Shown here: positions 1 to 9,033 of the stretch, in pieces
Position numbering within the stretch: the stretch's first letter is position 1
Layout of the letters: every line of letters begins with the position of its first letter
DNA from: an uncultured Draconibacterium sp.
Lineage (GTDB): Bacteria > Bacteroidota > Bacteroidia > Bacteroidales > Prolixibacteraceae
Reading direction: 5' to 3'
DNA: 64,000 bases
Assembly (NCBI RefSeq): GCF_913063105.1
Contig: NZ_CAJXYQ010000002.1
Location: forward strand, 248,001 to 312,000
Translations under genes and position numbers: made by a program
The notes under the pieces: model-generated
The model's database searches: none
What the model was told of the DNA's origin: nothing
What the model saw: the letters and a program-made list of their open reading frames with translations, nothing else

Positions 1-3000
1 TGAATAATATCGGTGGGAATATTGCAAAAAATATTATCATTGGCGATGATGAAATAATTGTTTCTTATCTGGATGGGATTTACCGGGTCACTATGGATAT
101 GGCAAGCGTTTCTGATGTTCAGTTCCAAAAAATAAGCGATTTAAACGTGAATTGTTTATTGGTAAGTAAAAGGGGAGATTTATTTGCCGGTAATGATTTG
201 GGACTGTATGTTTTTGAACGTACTCAGCAGGATCATCAAAAATTTAATGCCCCCCTGCATTTTACCGAAGGCTGGGAAACCAATAGCCTGAGTAAAAATG
301 TGGTGGTTTCATTATTCGAAGATAAATCGGGAATAATTTGGATTGGTACCAACGGTGGTGGCCTGAATAAATATAATCCGAAGAAAAAGAAATTCAGGCA
401 TTTTAATAAAACGCGTATTGAAGGCAGCTTGAGCTACAATAAAATCAGAGCCATACACGAAGACCGATCGGAAAATATTTGGGTTGGAACCGAAGGTGGT
501 GGAATTAATTTCTTATCAAATAAAAACAGAAATAATTACACCTCGGGATGGACTGGGCTGGATGTAAATACCGGATCGTTGCAAAACAGGGTGTACAGTT
601 TTTTGGAACTAAACGATGAGGGGCCGGTTGAAATAGTTGCCGGTGTTGGTTATCCACAGGTTATTGCAAAACTCAAAGAAAACTACCCGGTTCCGGATGT
701 TCTGCCTGCCGATGATTTTGCTGAAGTGAAAAGCTCGGTGTTTACTTCGTTAAAAACGAACGATGGAACAATATGGTTTGGAACCTATGGAAGGAGAAAT
801 GGTCTGATTCGAATTCGTACTACCTCAGATGGCAAAATAGTTGATGATTTTAAGCCCAACGGACAGGCTGGGTGTCTGTCTTCATTCAATATCAGAAGTT
901 TACTGCAAGACTGTTATGGTAACTTGTGGGTGGGAACCGATAGAGGAATAAACCTGCTCTTACCTGATGAGCAGAAAAAGAAAAATCCGAATTTTATACA
1001 ATTTAAAAAGGGCGACAGTCCCGGAAAATTAAGCCACAATTATATTTTACCCATTTTTCAAGCAGCTGATAGTACAATTTGGGTAGGAACCATGGGAGGT
1101 GGTTTAAACCGTGTAAATTATAATAACGATCCGGAAAAAATAACTTTTGAAGCAGTAACTACCGCCGATGGCCTTCCTAATAATGTGATAAAAGGAATTC
1201 TTGAAGACGACTATGGATTTTTATGGATTTCGTCGAACAAAGGTTTAACACGTTTTGATGTAAAAGACCGTTTATTTATTAGTTACGGCATAAACGATGG
1301 ACTACAGGATTACGAATTTGGAGAACTGGCCTGTTGTAAACTTTCATCAGGAGAAATGCTGTTTGGTGGCGTAAACGGCATTAATGCTTTTTTCCCAAAA
1401 GATATTATCAGTGATATGTCTACTCCCGAAGTGGCATTTACCGATTTTCAGGTGCTGAACCAATCGGTAGTGCCTGGCGATATGCTAAATGGAAGGGTAG
1501 TGCTTGAAAAAAGCATTAACCATACCGAAGAGGTGCGCTTAAAATATGCCGAAAACAGTTTTGCTATTCATTTTTCGTCCTTGCATTTTTCTGCACCGGC
1601 GCAAAATACCTATAAATATATGTTGGAGGGTTTCGACAACGACTGGATTCGTAAAGATGCTTCCAACAGAATTGCAAAGTATACCAACCTTCGTCCGGGT
1701 ACCTATACCTTTAAGGTACTGGCATCAAACAACGATGGCGTTTGGGCCGACGATCCGAAAATACTTAAGGTAAGAGTTACGCCGCCTTGGTATTTGAGTA
1801 TTGCAGCCTGGGTGGTTTATGTTATTTTATTTCTTACCTCCCTGTGGTTTTTTCAGAAATACTCGCTTATTCGCATCAAACAACGAAACGAACTGTTGAT
1901 GGAGCATTTTGAGAAAGAAAAAATCCAGGAACTTTCTCAAATGAAATTACGGTTCTTCACCAACATCTCGCACGAGTTTCGTACTCCGCTTACCCTGATT
2001 ATTGGCCCGCTTGAAAAACTCATTAAACAAGGAAAAGAGTTACCCGAGAAAAAGATAGCCGAAAGTTATGCCATAATGCACCGTAATGCTTCTATTTTGC
2101 TCAGGTTGATTAACCAGCTAATCGATTTTAGAAAGTTTGAGCAAGGCAAAATGATTTTACGCGCCTCCAACACCAATGTGGTGGCATTTCTTAACGATGT
2201 ATTTCTATCGTTTTCAGAACTGGCCGAAAAGAAAGATATCAACTATGAATTTACAACACAACGCGAAAAAATAGACGTTTGGTTTGATGACGACAAGCTG
2301 GAGCGCATTATGTACAACCTGCTTTCAAACGCCTTTAAATTTACCGCACAGGGAGGCAAAATTCAGCTGTTAATTGACGAGGACGATAAGCACATAATTA
2401 TCCGGGTGGTCGATAATGGCGCAGGAATTCCGAAAGAAATGCAGCAACATATTTTTGAGCGTTTTTACCAGGCCGACCGCATTAAAAACCGTAAAGTTGG
2501 AAGCACAGGTATTGGCCTGTCGTTTATAAAGGGCCTAATAGAAATGCACAAAGGAGAAATAACTTTTGAGAGTGAGGTTGACAAGGGAACAACATTTACG
2601 GTAAAACTACCGAAAGGAAATGCCCACCTGGAAACGGAACAGATGCGTGCAGTAAGCCGCGACCAGGATACTGACAAAAAGGATTTCTCGTTTCTTGAAC
2701 CGGTGCAAATTGTTGAAGCAGAAGATGCTGAAGAGAAATCGAAAAAAAATAAAGTACTGGTAGTTGAAGATAATTTTGAATTGCGAAGTTTTATAAAAGA
2801 CAGCCTGAAAGATAAATTTGAAGTACACTGTGCTGAAAACGGAAAGGAAGGTTTGGAAAAAGTACATGAAATAAATCCTGATGTAGTTGTTAGCGATATT
2901 ATGATGCCGGCAATGAATGGATTTGAGTTGTGCGAGACCATAAAAACCGATGAAAATATAAGTCATATTCCGGTGGTGCTTTTAACCGCCAAGTCAAACC

Positions 3001-3512
3001 CCGAGAACCGTGTTAAAGGCTATAATCTTGGGGCCGACGGCTATATCTCTAAACCCTTTAACATCGAGGTGCTCGAAGCACGTATACAAAACCTGATAGA
3101 ATCGCGCGAAAAACTTCGCGAAAAATTGCGGGGAACAATTTCGGTTGAACCATCAGAAGTTACAACCACCTCGATGGATGAAAAATTTCTGAAACGCATT
3201 CTTAAAATTATTGAAGAGAATATTCCTAATTCGGATTTTACCGTTGAGCAGCTGGCCAGCGATTATGGAATGTCGCAAATTGTACTCAATAAAAAGCTTA
3301 AAGCGTTAACCGGGCTTACAGCCAAAGCATTTATCCGGAATATTAGAATGAAACGTGCGGCACAACTGTTTAAAACCGGAAACTACTCGGTTACCGATGT
3401 TACCTACGAAGTTGGTTTTTCCGACTTAAAATACTTCAGAAACTGTTTTAAAGACGAGTTTGGCATGTCGCCCTCAGAGTATATCAAAGCAAATAGGCCA
3501 GAGGCTGAATAG
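1..3512 (+). CDS. Hybrid two-component system sensor/regulator (HTCS), cassette A, 5'-truncated
   Basis: One-protein signalling system that senses a periplasmic oligosaccharide and activates PUL transcription. The frame is open from base 3 with no start in view, and the paralog at 51389 is about 240 residues longer at the N-terminus, so the gene begins outside the window. Visible in order: Reg_prop beta-propeller repeats with W-I-G-T motifs, a Y_Y_Y domain (about nt 1500-1780), one membrane segment (about 1790-1860), a HisKA domain with SHEFRTPL (phospho-His codon 1971-1973), an ATPase domain with a DNGAGIP N-box-type motif, a receiver domain (DIMMP, phospho-Asp codon 2895-2897) and a C-terminal AraC-type helix-turn-helix. 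It stands immediately upstream of the SusC gene at 3959, the usual place for the PUL regulator. The family call is secure; the ligand is not known. Confidence 0.95.
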   Translation, partial: NNIGGNIAKNIIIGDDEIIVSYLDGIYRVTMDMASVSDVQFQKISDLNVNCLLVSKRGDLFAGNDLGLYVFERTQQDHQKFNAPLHFTEGWETNSLSKNVVVSLFEDKSGIIWIGTNGGGLNKYNPKKKKFRHFNKTRIEGSLSYNKIRAIHEDRSENIWVGTEGGGINFLSNKNRNNYTSGWTGLDVNTGSLQNRVYSFLELNDEGPVEIVAGVGYPQVIAKLKENYPVPDVLPADDFAEVKSSVFTSLKTNDGTIWFGTYGRRNGLIRIRTTSDGKIVDDFKPNGQAGCLSSFNIRSLLQDCYGNLWVGTDRGINLLLPDEQKKKNPNFIQFKKGDSPGKLSHNYILPIFQAADSTIWVGTMGGGLNRVNYNNDPEKITFEAVTTADGLPNNVIKGILEDDYGFLWISSNKGLTRFDVKDRLFISYGINDGLQDYEFGELACCKLSSGEMLFGGVNGINAFFPKDIISDMSTPEVAFTDFQVLNQSVVPGDMLNGRVVLEKSINHTEEVRLKYAENSFAIHFSSLHFSAPAQNTYKYMLEGFDNDWIRKDASNRIAKYTNLRPGTYTFKVLASNNDGVWADDPKILKVRVTPPWYLSIAAWVVYVILFLTSLWFFQKYSLIRIKQRNELLMEHFEKEKIQELSQMKLRFFTNISHEFRTPLTLIIGPLEKLIKQGKELPEKKIAESYAIMHRNASILLRLINQLIDFRKFEQGKMILRASNTNVVAFLNDVFLSFSELAEKKDINYEFTTQREKIDVWFDDDKLERIMYNLLSNAFKFTAQGGKIQLLIDEDDKHIIIRVVDNGAGIPKEMQQHIFERFYQADRIKNRKVGSTGIGLSFIKGLIEMHKGEITFESEVDKGTTFTVKLPKGNAHLETEQMRAVSRDQDTDKKDFSFLEPVQIVEAEDAEEKSKKNKVLVVEDNFELRSFIKDSLKDKFEVHCAENGKEGLEKVHEINPDVVVSDIMMPAMNGFELCETIKTDENISHIPVVLLTAKSNPENRVKGYNLGADGYISKPFNIEVLEARIQNLIESREKLREKLRGTISVEPSEVTTTSMDEKFLKRILKIIEENIPNSDFTVEQLASDYGMSQIVLNKKLKALTGLTAKAFIRNIRMKRAAQLFKTGNYSVTDVTYEVGFSDLKYFRNCFKDEFGMSPSEYIKANRPEAE

Positions 3513-3541
3513 CAGCAAGGATTAAGCTGTTGCAATTATTT

Positions 3542-3564
3542 ACCCTATTGCATTTCAGTAGGGT
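3542..3564 (+). other. Small hairpin after HTCS-A
   Basis: ACCCTA (3542-3547) pairs with TAGGGT (3559-3564), 30 bases after the HTCS stop codon. No T-run follows, so it is at best a weak or factor-dependent terminator. The rest of the 446-base gap up to the SusC start holds the C-rich operator repeats and promoter listed separately; between about 3565 and 3800 nothing convincing was seen apart from an isolated TAGCTTTG at 3672. Confidence 0.3.
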
Positions 3565-3804
3565 GGGATTAACGTCTGCTGAGTAAATATGGCCATTTGT
3601 TGATTTTCTTTATTTATGCAAGTGTCAAATTAACAGTGCTTTATATTAGGGATTTACATGTGCTAAACAAATAGCTTTGTTCTGTTTTTTAAGTACAAAG
3701 GCTTTGTTATTGTTTTCGATTACCGCTTAATACGAGTTTTTTTCATTAGGTTGATTTGGCATTTAGCAAAACAAATTGGTCAGGTAGCTTAAATCATCAA
3801 TTGG

Positions 3805-3909
3805 GTTTACCCCCTGTATGCAAACAAGTTTACCCCCTGTGTGCTTAATTCCCCCCCTTATCGGTTACAATAATCCGACACAAATCACCCTCCCCGCAAA
3901 TTAATTTTG
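3805..3909 (+). promoter_or_regulatory. SusC-A promoter with C-rich direct repeats (candidate HTCS operator)
   Basis: GTTTACCCCCTGTATGC (3805-3821) is repeated with one mismatch at 3828-3844, exactly 23 bp later. A further C-run box follows (TTCCCCCCCTTAT, final box T at 3858) and then a weaker AATCCGACAC (3872-3881). TAATTTTG at 3902-3909 fits the Bacteroidota -7 element TAnnTTTG. The box ending at 3858 lies 44 bp before the -7 element, the same distance as at other promoters in this locus. The presence of extra upstream copies here suggests this is the strongest binding region. HTCS binding is an inference. Confidence 0.65.
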
Positions 3910-3958
3910 ATACCGGAAACGAAGCAAATTTTTTTAAAATGAACTAAAATCAATAATT

Positions 3959-6900
3959 ATGAAAAGAACAGTTAATTGTTTTTGCAAGAAATTGCTGGTA
4001 ACGGTATTGGCTGTATTGTCGTTTTGGAGCATGGCAATGGCTCAAAATCTGACAATAACCGGTACAGTTACAGGCGAGGATGGTGAACCTATTCCCGGAG
4101 CCAACATCGTTGTTAAAGGAACTACCAATGGTACGATTTCATCTGCTACCGGTAATTTCTCTATTAATGCTCCTGCTGATGGGACTCTTCAATTTTCGTT
4201 TATTGGTTACGAAACAAAAGAAGTTGCCATTGAAGGAAAAGACAAAATAGACGTTGAACTTGAACTGAGTTCAATTGGTATTGAGGAGGTTGTTGCTATT
4301 GGTTACGGTACAGTAAAGAAAAAAGAACTTACCGGTGCGGTTGCGCAGGTTAAGGCCGAGGAGGTTACCAAAGTATCTACTTCTGACCTGGGTACTGCTC
4401 TGCAAGGTAAAGTTGCGGGTGTAAGTGTTCAGGCAAGTTCCGGAGCACCTGGTGAGGCTGCCAACATCCAAATTCGTGGTATTGCAACCAGTTTTGAAGG
4501 GGCAAACAATAATCCGCTCTTTGTGGTTGACGGAATTCCATACGACGGAGATCCGGGGCTAAGCCCCGAGGAAATTCAGACTATTGACATTTTGAAAGAT
4601 GCGGCATCAACAGCTGCCTACGGAACAAGGGGTGCAGCTGGTGTAATTTTAATTACTACAAAACAAGGCCAGGCAGGCGAAATGAAAGTGAGCTATCACG
4701 GATATTACGGTATACAAAACATTACCTCTGGTCTTCCTTTGGTAAATTTTGAGGATTACATGTACATTCAAACCTTATACAATGTAAACACAAACAGCAC
4801 AAAATTTGAGAACGATTTTTGGCATACGCTGGTTAATTCCCCCCACTTAATGTCGAATAATAACAATATTATAGATGTTGTTACAGTAGATAATGCTCCT
4901 ACGCAGAGTCATACCGTTCAGGTATCAGGAGGTAAAAATAATTTAACCACAAGTATGGTTTTAAATTATTTTACCCAGGATGGTACCTTAATAAATTCGA
5001 AATACGAAAGAACAAATGGTAGAATCAACCTTAACTACAAAAAAGATAAATTATCGGTTAGTGGTGGTTTTGGTTTTAGTATTGATGAAAAGAAAAATGC
5101 GCCGTGGGGAATTTTATATGATGCCTATAAATTTAATCCATACAGCAATTTAATAGACCCTAACAGCTTAACCTTTACAAGTGAGGGATCTGACAACGAT
5201 TTGACCAACGCAAGTTACCTGGCTATTAAATTTGCCCAAACCGACGTTACTGATGGTAAAGCCTTTAATGCCAATACCCGTATTAACTACGAGCTGCTTA
5301 AAGGTCTTAATCTTACCTATACGCTGGGGGCAAATTACAGAAATACCTTCAGAGATTATGTTGTTCCGAAATTCACCCTGTATGATTCAGAGGGCGAATT
5401 AAGAACACAGGCAACACGTTCGCAGGTTCGTAATACTTCGGGTTATTCGTCGAAAATAACTTCAGAAATTGGTGCCAACTACACGAAAAAAATTAAAGGC
5501 CACAGGTTTAAGCTTCTTGGCGTTTATACCTACGAAAAATCAGACTATAACGAGCATACCGGAATTAAGTACGATTTGCTGAGTAACGATGTAACAACTT
5601 TAAATGGTGCCACATCAGACCCCAATGCGTATTCGGGGGATGGTACCTACAACCAGGACCGTACCACTGTTATAATGGGTATGTTAGGACGATTAACCTA
5701 TGATTTCAAAGGACGTTACTTACTTACTGCAAGTTTAAGGCGTGATGCTTCATCAAGATTTGGTGCCGATAACCGCAGTGAATATTTCCCTGGCTTTTCT
5801 GCCGGATGGAACGTGTCGGACGAAGCGTTCTGGTCGGGAATGAAAAAATACATTGGTACTTTAAAACTCCGGGCTAGTTACGGTAAGGTGGGTAACGATA
5901 ACTTTGGAGATTACTATTACTCATCGGGTATAACCATCAGTAAAGACTATTTATTTGGACCCGAAGAAAGTGAAACACTTGTAAATGGTGCCACACAAAC
6001 GAGTTACGCTAACCCATACGTTCAGTGGGAAACCTCCATCTCATCAAACTTTGGTGCCGACCTGTATATGTTCGACAATAAAGTTCAGTTAACTGCTGAA
6101 TATTATAATACCGAAAAAGAAGACATGCTTTTCCCATTACAGTTGCCAGCCTCGGCAGGTGCCGGTACCAGTGCCGATTCAAAGGTGCCTTACAATGTTG
6201 GTAACATGACTAATAAAGGGGTAGAGCTTGCTGCAACCTACCGTCACTCGGGTAAATTAAGCTGGAGTGTTAGTGGCGTGTTCACAAAAAACAAAAACGA
6301 GGTTACCACTATGCCCGAAGGCGTTGATATTTATTATTATTCGGATGGAAAACCGGTTTCCGATGGGCAGAACAACTACGTGGTTACTGCCCTGGCTAAA
6401 GGTTACGAAGCGGGTTCGTTTTTTATGCGACCAACTGCCGGACTTGTTGATTCGCAGGAGAAACTCGAAGCATTTCAGCAGTTGATGCCTACTGCAAAAA
6501 TGGGCGACCTTATTTATGTTGATACCAATAACGATGGAGAACTGTCGGATGATGACCGTGTTTATAGCGGTAGCGGTATGCCGGAATGGGAAGCAGGTTT
6601 AAACTTTGATGTTGCCTACAAAGGCTTCGACTTTACCATGCAATGGTACGCTTCAATTGGTAACGAAATTATTAATGGTAGTAAACTGTACTCCAGTTTT
6701 AATATGGCGCACCAGGATATGGTTTACCAGTGGACACCCGAAAATCCAACTTCTGAAATTCCAATATTCAGAGGACGCGACCATATCAACTACGCATCGT
6801 ATGCCGATATCTGGGTAGAAGATGGCTCGTTCTTACGTTTACGTAACGTTATATTAGGTTATACCTTACCCAAAAAACTCACCAAAAAAGCAAAGCTAAA

Positions 6901-7063
6901 CAAGGTGCGCTTTTATGTGGCTGCTCAAAACCCGATTACCATTACCGAATATGATGGATACGATCCTGAGATTGGTAGCAATGGTCTTTCCAGAAGAGGT
7001 TTAGATGTTGGTAACTATCCTGTTGCAGCGCAATATCGTGGTGGTATTCAGGTAGATTTTTAA
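3959..7063 (+). CDS. SusC-like TonB-dependent outer-membrane transporter, cassette A
   Basis: Imports oligosaccharides across the outer membrane using TonB energy. The protein is 1034 residues, normal for SusC. It has a signal peptide cut near residue 28 (after AMA), a carboxypeptidase-D-like regulatory domain (about 30-105, with GEPIPGANIVVKGT), a plug domain beginning near the IEEVVAIGYGT motif (about 110-235, ending ILITTKQG), then a long beta-barrel ending in an aromatic residue (QVDF). The SusD partner follows after 33 bases. Its first 38 nucleotides are identical to those of the second SusC at 55698, and a 14-base leader word (3937-3950) is shared as well. The glycan carried is not shown by the sequence; the enzymes nearby suggest sulfated galactan or fucose-containing oligosaccharides. 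Confidence 0.97.
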   Translation: MKRTVNCFCKKLLVTVLAVLSFWSMAMAQNLTITGTVTGEDGEPIPGANIVVKGTTNGTISSATGNFSINAPADGTLQFSFIGYETKEVAIEGKDKIDVELELSSIGIEEVVAIGYGTVKKKELTGAVAQVKAEEVTKVSTSDLGTALQGKVAGVSVQASSGAPGEAANIQIRGIATSFEGANNNPLFVVDGIPYDGDPGLSPEEIQTIDILKDAASTAAYGTRGAAGVILITTKQGQAGEMKVSYHGYYGIQNITSGLPLVNFEDYMYIQTLYNVNTNSTKFENDFWHTLVNSPHLMSNNNNIIDVVTVDNAPTQSHTVQVSGGKNNLTTSMVLNYFTQDGTLINSKYERTNGRINLNYKKDKLSVSGGFGFSIDEKKNAPWGILYDAYKFNPYSNLIDPNSLTFTSEGSDNDLTNASYLAIKFAQTDVTDGKAFNANTRINYELLKGLNLTYTLGANYRNTFRDYVVPKFTLYDSEGELRTQATRSQVRNTSGYSSKITSEIGANYTKKIKGHRFKLLGVYTYEKSDYNEHTGIKYDLLSNDVTTLNGATSDPNAYSGDGTYNQDRTTVIMGMLGRLTYDFKGRYLLTASLRRDASSRFGADNRSEYFPGFSAGWNVSDEAFWSGMKKYIGTLKLRASYGKVGNDNFGDYYYSSGITISKDYLFGPEESETLVNGATQTSYANPYVQWETSISSNFGADLYMFDNKVQLTAEYYNTEKEDMLFPLQLPASAGAGTSADSKVPYNVGNMTNKGVELAATYRHSGKLSWSVSGVFTKNKNEVTTMPEGVDIYYYSDGKPVSDGQNNYVVTALAKGYEAGSFFMRPTAGLVDSQEKLEAFQQLMPTAKMGDLIYVDTNNDGELSDDDRVYSGSGMPEWEAGLNFDVAYKGFDFTMQWYASIGNEIINGSKLYSSFNMAHQDMVYQWTPENPTSEIPIFRGRDHINYASYADIWVEDGSFLRLRNVILGYTLPKKLTKKAKLNKVRFYVAAQNPITITEYDGYDPEIGSNGLSRRGLDVGNYPVAAQYRGGIQVDF

Positions 7064-7096
7064 TAGTTGGACAAGAAACTTAAAACGAAATTGAAA

Positions 7097-9019
7097 ATGA
7101 AAAATAAAATAAAAGTTTTATTATCGGTTTTAGCAGGAATACTGATATTAAATTCCTGTAACGAAGATGAACTGGAACAGGTAAACCCTAATAAGGTGAC
7201 CAGCGAGAGCTTTTGGGCAACCATGGACGATTGCGAACAGGGTGTAAACGCCATTTATAACGCATTTAAGTCGAAAAACTTAATGTTAATGCTGAAAGAA
7301 AACGAGCGTGCCGACATGGGACATAAACCGGCAAGTTGGGCCGATGGCGCAAACGCCTTCTATAAGAAAACATTTAACAATGCCGAAAACAATATTCAAA
7401 ATAAATGGGCAGCGTTGTACGAAGGTGTTTTCAGAGCAAATCAGGCTATCGAGGGGTTAGAAAAATACAAATCGGAGACTACTAATCTTGATGAGGAAGC
7501 ATGGAATGATTTATATGCGCAGGCGGTTTTTTTTCGCGGACTTTTTCATTACTACTTGTATTCTTCATTTAACGAGGGAAGTATTCCTATTCGTAATAAG
7601 GTGCCTAAAACAATGGCGGAGCAATACGTTGCTATTAGTCCGGCAGAAGAAGTATTTAACTTTTTTATGGAAGACTTGCAGTTTGCCTATACCGAAGGTT
7701 TTTTACCCGATGTATGGAATGCAGGAGATGAAGGAAAAATAACCAGGGGTGCTGTTGCAGCTGTTATCGGGCAGGCTTATTTATACGAAGGCGAATACAA
7801 CCAGGCAATGGTATATTTAAAAGATGTTATCGATAACTATGGGTATGCCTTAACTGACGACCCGGCAGATAATGTTACTACTCATGCCGAATTTAATTCA
7901 GAATCTATTCTTGAAATAAATTACTCGTATAGCTTAAAACCGGAAGAGGCAGTAAACTCTGACGAAGGACTATCAGCAAAATATGTTGATGACATCAGCC
8001 CGGTTGAAGCACAGTGGGGAGGAGCAATGTTTCCGAGTTACTGGTTGCAACTGGCTTATAAGGAGGATCCTATGGATTCGACAGATGAGCGTAACCTGGC
8101 TCCGGTAATTGATATTCCAACAGGCGAAGTGTTAAAAGCTGCCGACGGAACCGATAGTATGGCCGTAAGAAAACATAACCTCAGGGCTTCGGCTTACATT
8201 TCGTTTGTTGACGACGAAGCTCAGCATTATTACCTTGACCGTCCGGCCTTTACCTGGAACTGGAATGTTGGAACAAAGGCTGCATTTAAATTTTTATCAA
8301 ACTGTAACGAATTTCATTACGATGATCTGCCTAACGAAGAAACCTACAAGTCGGGTGTAAACTACCGCGTTATTCGTTTGGCTGATGTTTATCTGATGTA
8401 TGCCGAGTGTTTGATTCAGGGCGGAAATAACGACGGTGGTGTTCAGGAAGCGTTGGCTTACATTAATAAAGTAAGGTATCGCTCGGCACTGCAGTTATTA
8501 GGTAACCCGGGCGAATTTGCGGGGTCAACTTACGATGGAAAATCCTATTCAGCACAAGATGTAATGAATCAGTTAATGTATGTTGAGCGCCCGTTAGAGA
8601 TCTCTATTATGGGGCACGCAACACGTCACATCGACCTACGCCGCTGGGGTATTTACAAAGAGCGTTTTCAGGAACTGGCTGATAAAAGATATGCATCAGG
8701 CTCTTATCCTCCTGAAATTTGGTCGGATGTTGAGGTTGATGGCGTAATGAAACGTAAGTATTTGTTCCCCAATGCCAATCAGGGGCAACGTATTGTAAAT
8801 CCTAACGGTGGTAATCCAATAATCCGCTGGGGATGTGTTATTTACGATGCTTCATATTTTGATAATGCTGTAGGTTGGGATCTTAAAGATTACAACACAA
8901 ACAATTTCTTGTTCGAGTACGAAGAATCGGCTGCCAACTACATTGAGTCGGAGCATGCCTACTGGCCAATACCTTTGGTGGAAGAAACAACCAACCCTAA
9001 TATTTACGGTAGTAACTAA
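7097..9019 (+). CDS. SusD-like starch-binding-family lipoprotein, cassette A
   Basis: Surface lid of the SusCD importer, which captures glycan and passes it to SusC. The chosen ATG gives a clean lipoprotein signal (MKNKIKVLLSVLAGILILNS, lipidated Cys21) followed by NEDELE, an acidic stretch like the lipoprotein export signal for surface display; a TTG 30 bases upstream would add a charged tail and is less likely. The 640-residue protein has SusD/RagB features: N-terminal NPN..S..FW segment, helical TPR-like core with RANQAIEGL, and the C-terminal YRVIRLADVYLMYAEC motif and ERPLEI helix. It follows SusC directly and is probably co-transcribed with it. Slightly longer than the paralog at 58811 (579 residues). 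Confidence 0.95.
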   Translation: MKNKIKVLLSVLAGILILNSCNEDELEQVNPNKVTSESFWATMDDCEQGVNAIYNAFKSKNLMLMLKENERADMGHKPASWADGANAFYKKTFNNAENNIQNKWAALYEGVFRANQAIEGLEKYKSETTNLDEEAWNDLYAQAVFFRGLFHYYLYSSFNEGSIPIRNKVPKTMAEQYVAISPAEEVFNFFMEDLQFAYTEGFLPDVWNAGDEGKITRGAVAAVIGQAYLYEGEYNQAMVYLKDVIDNYGYALTDDPADNVTTHAEFNSESILEINYSYSLKPEEAVNSDEGLSAKYVDDISPVEAQWGGAMFPSYWLQLAYKEDPMDSTDERNLAPVIDIPTGEVLKAADGTDSMAVRKHNLRASAYISFVDDEAQHYYLDRPAFTWNWNVGTKAAFKFLSNCNEFHYDDLPNEETYKSGVNYRVIRLADVYLMYAECLIQGGNNDGGVQEALAYINKVRYRSALQLLGNPGEFAGSTYDGKSYSAQDVMNQLMYVERPLEISIMGHATRHIDLRRWGIYKERFQELADKRYASGSYPPEIWSDVEVDGVMKRKYLFPNANQGQRIVNPNGGNPIIRWGCVIYDASYFDNAVGWDLKDYNTNNFLFEYEESAANYIESEHAYWPIPLVEETTNPNIYGSN

Positions 9020-9033
9020 AAAACTGAAACAAG

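Noticed and set aside
2465-2941. Long open frame on the minus strand inside HTCS-A, with a similar one at 54478-54963 inside HTCS-B
   Set aside because: Both lie opposite the ATPase/receiver part of a well-conserved gene; their likeness follows from the sense-strand coding. No signal, domain or promoter supports them.
3672-3679. TAGCTTTG resembling a -7 element in the gap before SusC-A
   Set aside because: No operator box at the expected distance and 280 bases from the gene; the element at 3902 is far better placed.
7067-7096. Upstream TTG start for SusD-A
   Set aside because: It would put a charged 10-residue tail before a perfect lipoprotein signal peptide.
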